Assembly (NCBI GenBank): GCA_001584585.1 | Contig: LSYV01000028.1 | Span: forward strand, 794,121 to 820,593 | Direction of reading: 5' to 3' | Length of the DNA: 26,473 nucleotides | DNA from: Gonium pectorale | Taxonomy: Eukaryota > Chlorophyta > Chlorophyceae > Chlamydomonadales > Volvocaceae | Part shown: positions 18,501-26,473 of the stretch, piece by piece | Layout of the letters: each line of letters opens with the position of its first letter | Numbering within the stretch: the first letter of the stretch is position 1 | Program-made: the position numbers and the translations under genes | The notes under the pieces: generated by a model | Databases searched by the model: none | What the model saw: only the letters and a program-made list of their open reading frames with translations | Told to the model about the DNA's origin: nothing

Positions 18501-21500
18501 ACAGTTCTAAACGCAAGTGTGTGTACTCTGGTTGGCGGCTGGCCGCGCTCGGCCCCAGGTCTGCGCCCGGCCCGCCCCTCGGCAATGGGCGCCATCCCGC
18601 CCACCTCCTTGACCAGCTTCATGCCCTCGCTGTCGACGTGCTCCTTGAAGATCTCCGCCACCGGGTCCAGGCCCTTGGGGATGCGCGCAAACAGGCGGTA
18701 CATGCGGGCCAGGTCCTCCGTCTGTGGGCGGACGGATCGGGGTAGGGGAAGGGGTCTTAGGGGGTTAGGGTGGACACACGCGAGAGGGGTAGGGCAAGTC
18801 CTCCGTCAGCGGAGGTGGCACGGAAGGCGAGGGAAGCGCCGGGAGCGGGTCGACGGGTTGCCTTGGGGCCAAAATCGTCGGCGCACGAGTAGAAGTGCGA
18901 CGGCCCACTGTACCCCTGTGCCGGGGCAGCGGGTGTACGCCAGGATCCGGAAACGTAGTCTTGCTGCTTTTCCGTGCAAGGCGACCGGCCATGAGCGATG
19001 ACGCACGTTCGCACTGTTGTGCGCGCGCACGGCCCCATGCTTCAAGCAATCAGGGTTGCTGGAGGGCCATCTTGGCCCCCTCGAAAGAGCACCACGGCAC
19101 AGTGCGCAGTGGCGAGCAGCCGCGCCCGCGCCCGCACACAACCCCAGCGCCGGAGCTCCGCCAACAAACCCCAAAACACCTGCTGCCAGCCCCGCCAACG
19201 TCTCTCCCCAATCCTTCAACCTTGTACCCAGCCGCCTGCCCACCTTGTCGTCCTTGAGCAGAGCCGAGCAGCCCGAGTGCTCCTTGGTGAGCAGGCGCTG
19301 CTCGTAGGCGGTGAGCAGCTCCGCCTCCACCTCGCGCAGCAGCTTTGGCCGCGAGGAGGCGTGCAGGTAGGCATCCACGCGCTCCTCCTCCAGCCGCAGG
19401 CACTCCTCCGCCTTGAGCATGTAGTCGGGGCACGAGTCCTGTTGAGGGTTGATGGTCACGGAATACGGGTTGAAGGGGAGGGCCCAAAAGGAACGCTCTT
19501 AGACGCATGCAACGGCGCAGGCGCTGGCCGTGAGGACCCAAAAGGCGGCGAGGGGGGGAGTTCTGCAAGCGCATGTGTTGCCGGTACCGACTAATGGATA
19601 CCGAGGGAGACAACATTGAAAGGATGAGAGCGAGCTGTGTGAGCACGGGCTCGAAGAGTGGCCCGGAGCAGCGGCGGAAAGACCCCGTACCAGGGGCACG
19701 GCAGCACCCGTTGGCGGCCGCGGTGACGCCCCTCGGGTGCCAGCGATGGCGCCCCGCGGCGCCCACGTGACACCCCAGACGACTACACACATCGGGGGCT
19801 ACGGTGGTGGTCGCCGCCAACCAGACGTGCAGGGACATCACTCCTTCGACTACGGTACCTCTGGAGCTGGGTCCTACAACGACACCATCACTTTCGCGCT
19901 TACGCTCGTCTTATGCGTCGTTTCATTTCAACACCTTGGGTGTCATCGAGGGGGACGGTGGTGCCCAGCCCAACCCCCCCCCCCCGCCCCGGCCCCGCAC
20001 CTGCTCGATCCACTGCGACGCCTTGCGGCGGTAGAAGCCCGACGTGTCGGTGAGCAGGAACTCCTCGAAGTCCTTCTCGTAGCACTCCATGCCGCCCATG
20101 CCCAGCTCGATGTAGATGCCCAGGATGTTCTTCACCAGCGCGCGGTCCACCAGCTCGCCCTCGCGCTCGCGCTCCACCAGCGTCAGTACCGCGTCCTTGG
20201 CGCGCTTCTTGATGTCAATGTACACCAGGTCTGAGGAGGATGAGCGAGCGAGGGGGGGAGCGAGGGAGGAGGGACGAGGGTGACTCGGTCCGTGGCGGTA
20301 CGATGACGGTCGCGCATGGAGTCGCGCAGGGAGGGGGAAGGGGACGGAGGACGAGGGAATGGGAAGGGACCGGCTGGTGCCTTGCGATTACTGGAGATGT
20401 AGCTGTGTGGTGGTGTGCGCACGTGCGTGAAGGGAGGGGTTGGTGAGGGGTTGCGCACAAGGGGCTGATAAGGCACGACCGTCCGGCGACTCGCCCTCTA
20501 ACAGCGAAGGATTGTTTGCGCGTCTTGATGACCTGGCCGGGTGCGAGGAAGTGGGCACGAGGGCCGCCCCGGACCGCCCTCGGACAGTCCCTCCCTCTCG
20601 TGCTTCACAATTGGCCATGTCGCTCAGCTTGACTGCATCAACTCCGGATGGGATCCCTTGGAGCCTCTCGAGCGCCACATACCCCTAGACCCCACACGCC
20701 GACACAGCCGCGCATGTCACGCACGAAATAACCCCAGAATCCGGGGCGCGATTGATCGCCTCGTCACTGTTACTGCAGCGGGGGACGCGAGCGCCCGGCC
20801 TTACCCCAGTTGATGACCTGACGCACGGTATGCCAACTAGGATTCGTGGAGGATCCAGCCGCGGCTGGTTTCCCGTGAAACGATACGCCTCTGTGTAAGA
20901 CCACTACGCCCTCCTTAGTCTCCCCAGGCCCTGCCCAAACGCAGCGGCCCATCCTGTGTCCAAATGCCTTCTAGGAGGGAACGGTGCCCCGGCCCTCATT
21001 GTTTGTCACACACATCCTCTTCCGCTTCTCTTTTTCGGCCCCGCCGGGCCGCGGCAGCCGGCACCCCGCTCCCACATCCCTGCCGCTCACCCTTGAAGCA
21101 CAGGAGGCCCACGTCCTTGAGCGGGTGCAGCGAGTGGCGCAGCACGTAGTACCTGGGTGGTAGGGCAGGGGAGGGGAGGGCAGGGGGAGGGGGGCCAACG
21201 TTTGGGAGGGAGTATGGGCGCATACGATGAGGTTTGGCGACAACGCACACTGGCACCGGCATAAACCCGGCGCGGGGGAGGGGGCGCGGGGCGAGGACAA
21301 GTGGGGCGGCAGACACGCGGACGCTAGCAGGTCAGCATATTCAGGAGCACAACAACGCATGCGGCAAGCAGTTGACTGCGACCCATAGCGACCCATAGCA
21401 GTCAATGGTAGCCGCGGGTGAGGCAAATGACGGAGAATGTCCTTGCATCCTGCAGCCAGAGCCGCCATCGCGCGCACGCTGTGGCTACCGGACCGGTCAG

Positions 21501-23495
21501 ACGCTGCCGGTGCGCTGGCATGCCCTGGTCCATTCCGCCAGCCCTCGCAGTACCCTAACCCAGCTCGGCTCCCCTCTCCGACCGTTACGCACGGCACGGT
21601 ATGAGCCCAGACGCTGCCTAACTCGACCCTGTGTCACCGCCCGAGCGCGCGATTATTAACGCAAACAGCTTGCGCTTGCCTCAGGCAACCCAGATCCTTT
21701 CCATTCAGCCCCCATGCGTGTCCTTCCCGGCTCACAAGCCCAGGCGGCTGTACTCAGTTACCCAGCCCTCGGCAAGGCCGCCACTCAGGATCCAGAAACC
21801 CGGAAGCACGGCAGCAAATGCTCGCAGCGTAGCATAGTTTGGTGCATCAGTATTCGCCCCTCCACATCCGCGCCAGAAGGCACGACTTCCCCTTCCTCCC
21901 TCCCCCTCCCGGAACGGCCCAAAGGACGTTTTTGACGCATGGATAACTCAAGCGGCCCAACCGCGCCACTGGCGGCGCCGGACGTAATACTGGCTACCCG
22001 GAACCGCAGATCCCAAGGTCCGAGGACCCAACTCCCCTCCCTCCCGCCAAGAGCGCATCGCTCTAGGTCGTCGACCAAGCGACTGCCTGCGCAGCACGCA
22101 GCATAGCCACGCCTTCGAAACGCGCCCGAGACCAGAACCGAATCCATCCGATAACTCAGCCGCCCAGGGCCCATCGCATGTGTTTCCCACCTCGCCGCCG
22201 GCCCGTGCGTGCGTGCATGCTCACCGGTCCAGGTAGTTGAAGAAGCGACTGAGCCAGCGCACCATGAGCTTGTGGTTGCCCCATCGCGTGTACAGCTCCT
22301 TGAGCAGCACCTCGTCGCGGTGCTCGCGGAGGGAGGGGAGCACCTGGGGGAGTTTGGGACCATCATAGAGGGTAGGAGTGATGAGGCTCCGTTTGTGAGA
22401 GGTGGGTTTGATGGGGTTGTTGGGTTGAGAGGCGGTGCTCGCAGATGGAAGGGTTAATGAGGAGGGACGTGTGAATATGATAAAAAGGGAAAGTGTTTGG
22501 AGGTACAGGGCGGAGAGGGGGGCCAGCGGACACGGACGCCGCGGCTGGCTGCGCGGCGAAAGGTTCACGGGATTGGGGCTCAGCCGTGCCCTCCCTGCTG
22601 AGATTCATATGGCCGACCCTGTGCTGCGCGGAAGGCACGTCAAAAGGCACGGCGCCTCGCCGGCCGGTGGATGGCAGTGCCACTGGGCAAGCAGGCTGGG
22701 TCCAGGACGCTAGCTGCATGCCGCGCCCCAAGCCCAATGCCCGGTGCTGAGGTGCAGATGAGCTGCAAGATCATGCACCGGCCAGCCACCGGCCATCCCG
22801 CTTCACGGTGACCGAAACCAGAGAGACACGGATCCGTGCGTCCCCTCCTTCCTGCAGCCCGTGGTTCTCAAACGCCCCAATGCAACACCGATTGCGTACC
22901 TTCTCGTTAATGTACTTGTTGAACGCCTCCCGGTACTTGCCGTAGAGCTGCTCCGAGTAATCGTGCGGCGGCTTCTGCGTGCACATGTTGTAGATGGTCC
23001 TGCACGAGGGCAGCGGCGGCAGGTGGGCATGCAGGTAAGCAACATGGCTTTGATGCAGAATTGTAAACTAATCGACCAAGCTGGTGTCTATCCGCGTGAC
23101 GCACGGCACCTTGGCCCACTGTCACCCACGAAACCCATGCGTGCCCATTCCCCCGCTTACGTGTACAGGTGCATATATTGCTCAGCGTTGAACTGATCCT
23201 CCTGCTCGCCCTCCAGCAGGCGGATGAGCTTCTGGATGCCTTTCTGTTGGGCGAAAGAGCGGGGAGAGATGCGGTCACAGATCCTGACCCCCACGATGTC
23301 CTAGATGCTCGCAGTGTCGAGTGATGTCTGTACCCGAGACCATGCAACAATTCAGGCTCCTAAGAGGCTCCCAGAACGGCTTTGTAATCGTCGAGCAAAA
23401 AACCCTTCCGGGCCGCAACGCCACCCGCTTCATGCATTGCTCGCCTCCATAAAGCTCCATCCCTCCGCCAGCTCGATGGGCTTGCGATCCGCCAT
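12580..23495 (-). CDS. CUL1: Cullin-1, SCF ubiquitin ligase scaffold
   Basis: Scaffold of SCF E3 ligases: the N-terminal cullin repeats bind SKP1/F-box receptors, and the C-terminal domain binds RBX1 and carries NEDD8. Exons placed by splice site and phase: 23445-23495, 23161-23243, 22900-22999, 22225-22343, 21091-21152, 20001-20230, 19244-19438, 18605-18721, 17943-18110, 17193-17291, 16696-16792, 16156-16274, [gap], 14812-14966, 14356-14497, 13911-14038, 13507-13579, 13216-13290, 12580-12741. They give 480 + 244 residues; an estimated 30 more are lost in the N run, so the total is near the usual 740-750 of plant CUL1. Diagnostic stretches are [17 protein letters not shown] (start), [81 protein letters not shown] (neddylation) and the end [14 protein letters not shown]. 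The plant-CUL1-like C terminus and lack of an N-terminal extension favour CUL1 over CUL3 or CUL4. Intron 1 uses a GC donor. Confidence 0.96.
13216..13290 (-). other. CUL1: Cullin neddylation exon
   Basis: This 25-codon exon encodes the conserved cullin NEDD8-acceptor motif IVRIMKSRK. By family knowledge the acceptor is the lysine in IMK, with its codon at 13225-13227. Everything needed for NEDD8 attachment, including the downstream winged-helix exon 12580-12741, is intact, so the protein should be regulated by neddylation and COP9 signalosome. Confidence 0.9.
14507..14532. repeat. (GGGC)n tract in cullin intron
   Basis: About six tandem GGGC units immediately upstream (minus strand) of the exon 14356-14497 acceptor region. 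The tract lies between exons 14812-14966 and 14356-14497. Confidence 0.85.
15038..15936. other. Assembly gap (899 N) inside cullin-1
   Basis: A run of unknown bases. By comparison with plant CUL1, the residues between QFTSK (end of exon 16156-16274, phase 0) and [10 protein letters not shown] (start of exon 14812-14966, phase 0) are missing. This would be an exon or exons of an estimated 30 codons with the MEGMVTDL-type segment. Open frames that run through the N stretch are meaningless. Confidence 0.97.
16000..16140. repeat. Intronic repeat pair, copy A
   Basis: About 125 bases closely match 19793-19936. Shared blocks include GGTGGTGGTCGCCGCC, TGCAGGGACATC, CTCTGGAGCTGGGTCCTACA, ACGACACC and TCACTTTCGCGCTTAC. 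It lies a few dozen bases downstream of the exon 16156-16274 donor in cullin-1. Confidence 0.9.
16135..16155. repeat. (CA)n tract spanning a cullin splice donor
   Basis: On the minus strand the intron after exon 16156-16274 begins directly with a GT-dinucleotide run (GTGTGTGTGTGTGCGTGTGTG). Several registers of GT are possible, but phase 0 and the conserved FTSK end fix the boundary at 16155/16156. Confidence 0.85.
17432..17462. repeat. Short dispersed repeat in cullin intron
   Basis: Inverted partner of 8261-8291 (core CCGCGTCGCGAACACCGAA). It sits in the cullin-1 intron 17292-17942. Confidence 0.6.
19793..19936. repeat. Intronic repeat pair, copy B
   Basis: Second copy of the block at 16000-16140, in the cullin-1 intron 19439-20000. 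The copies differ by about 15 substitutions and a 5-base insertion (GGTAC after CGACTAC here). Both copies have the same orientation relative to the gene and both lie in the 5' half of their intron. Confidence 0.9.
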
Positions 23496-23573
23496 CCTCG
23501 CAGCCCAAGGAGCCCAAGTTCGCCTTCCGCCCGCGCCGCCCGGCCGCTAGCTGTGAAAAGTAGTCGTGTCCTC

Positions 23574-23587
23574 CTGATCTAGATCAG
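23574..23587. promoter_or_regulatory. 14-bp palindrome upstream of cullin-1
   Basis: CTGATCTAGATCAG is a perfect palindrome, centred about 85 bases upstream of the cullin-1 ATG. It could be a site for a dimeric transcription factor, but no known site was recognised. Confidence 0.4.
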
Positions 23588-23596
23588 CTTGTTCAG

Positions 23597-23603
23597 ATAT
23601 AAA
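23597..23603 (-). promoter_or_regulatory. Possible TATA-like element of cullin-1
   Basis: The minus strand reads CTTTATATC about 105 bases upstream of the cullin-1 ATG. A start about 30 bases downstream would give a 5' leader near 75 bases. The match is AT-rich rather than a strict TATA box, and on the plus strand the same bases read TATAAA, so direction is open. Confidence 0.25.
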
Positions 23604-23609
23604 GCTGCG

Positions 23610-25825
23610 GGCTGGCCCCAACAGGGCGGGCCACCCAAACTGGAAGCCGTTGCCCGATTCCGCTTGGCACGCAGCTATGCTTTAGCTGCTAAAGTCTTGT
23701 CTATGTGATCGAGGTCTGCGGCAGAGTTATGGGCTCTGCTGGGCCCCTACAGCTCCAAGCGTGTCGAAGCCGGTAGAGCTTGTCTTGGCTCCTTCTATTG
23801 GGGCTAAGCTACTGATTATAATGCTCGCACGAGCAAACGGCTGCGTGTGGCTCCGCAGTGTTTGGTTCCGCTGTACGCATTTCGCAACCTTCCATGCAAT
23901 ATGGCATGCTTGCCATCACCAATACTTAACACACATGTGCGGCTTGTAAAAGAGAACCAACTGCTGTCGAGGTTCAAGGACCCGGGGGTCGGCTCGCGCG
24001 GGCTGAATGGGCCAGTCACGCACACTCGTTGCCAAGGCCAAGACCGGGGCCTTCAAGGCCTGGATGAGCTACGTCTCAAGCTGCTAGCGCACGTTTGCCG
24101 CGCGCCACTCCGCCCTACTCTGCGATTGCGTGCCCTGCCAATGCCTGGCCGGCCAACGGCCCGGCTCCATAGGAATCATACGAGAAAACCACAGGGGGGG
24201 GTCCCTCTTTCTCTGCAGATTTCTCGTTTTTCCTGCCACCTTGTCATAATTGTGCCTTGCCGTGTGAGCGACATGCTGCGGCGTGTGCACCTGGGACAGG
24301 CTGGGCAGCGGCATGTAGCAGCTTTTCGCCTGCGCGCGGCCCCAGTTCCCTCTAAGCTCTAACACGTCCCGCACCGGTCTTCTGACGTAGAGGACCAAGA
24401 TGTACCAGGTCATCCGCTGTTGTCGCCGCAGGGTAACCATGGTTTGCCCGCTGGCAAGCACCCTTCTACCTCCGGTTGCGCATGTCATGTTTCGTTGCCG
24501 CCGCAGACGCGCTGCAGACGTTGCCCGGGCCCCTCCTGCATGCACCCTCTTTCTCTGCAGATTTCTCTTAATTCAGGCACCTCTGGCATCGATCGTGTAC
24601 GAGCCTTTCTGGTCGGGTTTCGGGCGCCTGCTTGCCTACGTGCCTGCCTGCCTGCATCAGCCGCCTGCGTTGGGCCCGTGGCCCTCGGTGCCTCCGCCAT
24701 CATAGCCGGCCAGCCTGACGCCCGCCTAACGCTCAGCAACAACAAACCCTACACCTAAAAAACCCGTGCCTTGTGGCGTGAATGTCAGTGGAGGCGGCTT
24801 CCGTCTTTCCGCTTCTGTTTTCTGACAACCTCTAGGCCGCACGAAGGTATCTATGTCGTGGCTGTACGTCGCTTTTGCGGCATAGCTGACGCCAGCTATA
24901 AAAAAGAGAACCAGGAACGCGTAAGGCAACCTCTACGGACATACACACCCGGGGGTGTGATGTTTCCAGCAGGGCGCCGAGTACAGGGCATGGCGGGCGA
25001 GGTATACGAGCAAACGGGCCCTCCCGGTGTGTGTCACCTTGATAGTTACCTGACGACATGGCGAGGGTGTGAGGGTCCAGCGAGCGGTCGACGGTGCGAC
25101 CAGTCCATCGGCGGCCAGCGGTTACCAGTCGCGGCGCGCCCAGCCCACACCCCCGAACCGCCGAGTGGCGTAATACAGACCTGGAATGGACAACGAAAAC
25201 ACGGAGTCAGGTACCGTCGGCGCTCGAAGCAGTCGCGGGCATGTGGACATGGTTGGCGCGCAGAAGCAGGCCAAAGCACTTCCGTCCCCGTAGAGAGAAG
25301 GGCTGTGGTCCGCACGGGCGAGATGGAGGGGGCCGGGTACGGCAGCGGGTCCTACGTGCACGGGCTCGGGGAAACGGGGCAAAGGAACGAGGCGACAGCG
25401 ATAAAGCCAAGGGCCCAAGAGTTGTACACTGGGGCGCGCTCGGGCGCCATGCATGCACGGACACAATTAATCTTGAGATATAAAGCATCATCCGCATCTC
25501 CTAAGTATAAATGCGCAGGACCCTGCGCGCACGACGGCTGAGAGTCCCGGTGGAATACTGGCGTCAGGGGTCAGGCCATACCGCGAAAGCCGACGGACGT
25601 GATCAGCAACCCCCGAAGCCAGCCGCTGGCATGCATTCGCGCCGATCAACCGGGCGCTCCAGGACCGTGCACACGCGCTGCCGACGTTTCGTACATCAAC
25701 ACGCATTCGTCGCCGCGCATAGTCACTTAACACGGCCCAGACATTTTCGCCGTCAGCCGCGTACGGTGTCGTGCTGGGTCATCGGCATGTCGATGTCACC
25801 GGCGGCCGCATGGCGTGGCATGTCC
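23610..25825. other. No gene supported
   Basis: Composition is more mixed than in the cullin gene. A minus-strand open frame near 24890-24929 reads PYAFLVLFFIAGVSYAAKATY, like a signal or membrane segment, and another near 24350-24430 reads MTWYILVLYVRRPVRDVLEL. Neither has splice sites that join it to further exons. The phrase CCCTCTTTCTCTGCAGATTTCTC occurs almost exactly twice, near 24203 and 24548, and resembles a splice acceptor. It may mark exons of an unrecognised plus-strand gene or a repeat. Confidence 0.35.
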
Positions 25826-26230
25826 CTACCGTACCGCTACGGTCAACAAAAAGGAGACACCTGCACAGACAGAGGGACGTGATCTGGGCGGCGGCGGCGG
25901 CGGCGACGGCATGGGGGGCGGCGGCGAGGGCGAGGGCGGGGCCGGCGGCGGGGGGGGCGGCGGCGGGCGCGGCTTGAAGCAGCCGCCCGAGCAGGTGCAG
26001 GCGGTGCAGGTGGTGTTGAGCGACACCGTGGCGATGCAGTTGTTGCCGTCGACGCGGCTGGCCGAGCCGCCAAGGAGGGTCGTCTGGGCGGTAGGACGGG
26101 GGCGGGGAGCGGGGGTGGGGGCGGGGGCGGGGGCCGGGGGCCGGGCTGGTGCGAAGAAGAGAAGTCGCGCTACGGGCACTAGGGAGGGAGCAGCCGAGCG
26201 GCCACGAGCCACCGCCCGACCACTCGCCAT
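25826..26230 (-). CDS. Proline-rich protein, wall-glycoprotein-like fragment
   Basis: The minus frame reads a Cys-containing segment (GSASRVDGNNCIATVSLNTT, then CTACTCSGGCFKP) followed by a rod of PPPPPPPPAPPSPSPPPPMP type. A short Cys-bearing domain joined to a (Ser)Pro rod is the layout of pherophorins and other hydroxyproline-rich wall proteins of volvocine algae. Splice candidates are an acceptor TACCGCCCAG before TTLLGGSASR (near 26086) and TGTGCAG/GTGTCT near 25862, which could serve as acceptor or donor. The part upstream of 26086 is Ala/Pro-rich and may be intron. No intact pherophorin domain is visible, so the gene is at best partial here. Chance Pro-richness from C-rich DNA is the main alternative. 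Confidence 0.35.
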   Translation of the reverse strand: MASGRAVARGRSAAPSLVPVARLLFFAPARPPAPAPAPTPAPRPRPTAQTTLLGGSASRVDGNNCIATVSLNTTCTACTCSGGCFKPRPPPPPPPPAPPSPSPPPPMPSPPPPPPRSRPSVCAGVSFLLTVAVR

Positions 26231-26233
26231 ACC

Positions 26234-26473
26234 ATGTGGTGGCAGTGGTGGTAGTGGTGGTAGTGGTGGTAGTGGTGGTAGTGGTGGTAGTGGTGGTAGT
26301 GGTGGTAGTGGTGGTAGTGGTGGTAGTGGTGGTAGTGGTGGTAGTGGTGGTAGTGGTGGTAGTGGTGGTAGTGGTGGTAGTGGTGGTAGTGTGGTGGTAG
26401 TGGTGGTAGTGGTGGTAGTGGTGGTAGTGGTGGTAGTGGCGGTAGTGGTGGTAGTGTCGGTAGTCGGTGGTAG
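26234..26473. repeat. 9-bp minisatellite (GGTGGTAGT)n
   Basis: About 26 head-to-tail copies of GGTGGTAGT reach the window's right edge. The array is nearly perfect to about 26388, then interrupted (GTGTGGTGG), with variants GGCGGTAGT and GTCGGTAGT near the end. It gives an all-Val frame on plus and Pro-Pro-Leu or Thr-rich frames on minus; I do not call these as protein. It may extend beyond the window. Confidence 0.95.

Noticed and set aside
12580..23495. Cullin-3 or cullin-4 as alternative identity
   Set aside because: The N terminus is short (ATG 17 codons before GIQKL), the [12 protein letters not shown] segment matches plant CUL1, and the C terminus [14 protein letters not shown] fits plant CUL1 rather than CUL3 or CUL4.
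26234..26473. Poly-Val open frame on plus strand
   Set aside because: It is a pure product of the 9-bp minisatellite.

Overview
The window looks like nuclear DNA of a volvocine-type green alga (Chlamydomonas, Volvox or a relative). The DNA is GC-rich. Genes are split into many short exons with donors of GTGAGY, GTGGGY or GTGCGN type and CAG acceptors. One gene is a plant-type cullin-1, one is an F-box-like protein with 'GCP'-type ankyrin repeats, and a proline-rich wall-type protein lies near the right end. There is no sign of bacterial operons, CRISPR arrays, tRNA or rRNA.

Layout, left to right. 1-551: nothing recognised. 552-2471 (minus): a multi-exon, multi-pass membrane protein with a cysteine cluster and a tyrosine-rich tail; four exons are phase-consistent and the N-terminal exons are tentative. 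3046-3345 (minus): a weak ORF candidate. About 3920-4640 (plus): tentative exons of an alanine-rich protein with two in-frame 23-residue repeats. 4640-8755: mostly repeats, including a 108-bp tandem duplication, a dispersed element, a cullin exon fragment at 6878-6930 beside a repeat called R here, and a strong hairpin at 7630-7675. 8756-10963 (minus): the F-box-like/ankyrin-repeat protein. 11119-11428 (minus): two possible 3' exons of a small gene. 11429-12579: tandem and dispersed repeats, including the second copy of R just 3' of the cullin gene.

12580-23495 (minus): a cullin-1 gene in at least 19 exons. Eighteen exons could be placed base by base with matching phases, giving 724 residues. 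The remaining exon or exons, for an estimated 30 residues, fall in an 899-base run of N at 15038-15936. Intron 1 appears to be GC-AG. 23496-25800: upstream region and sequence without a convincing gene. 25826-26230 (minus): a proline-rich ORF. 26234-26473: a 9-bp minisatellite running to the window edge.

The functional theme is SCF ubiquitin ligase. Cullin-1 is the scaffold that holds RBX1 at its C terminus and SKP1/F-box receptors at its N terminus, and a candidate F-box receptor is encoded about 1.6 kb downstream on the same strand. Their cooperation is an inference from family membership, not shown by position. I found no clearly new biological system. The items most worth a second look are the cullin fragment with its 21-base in-frame deletion next to repeat R, the repeat shared by two cullin introns, and the Cys-cluster membrane protein.
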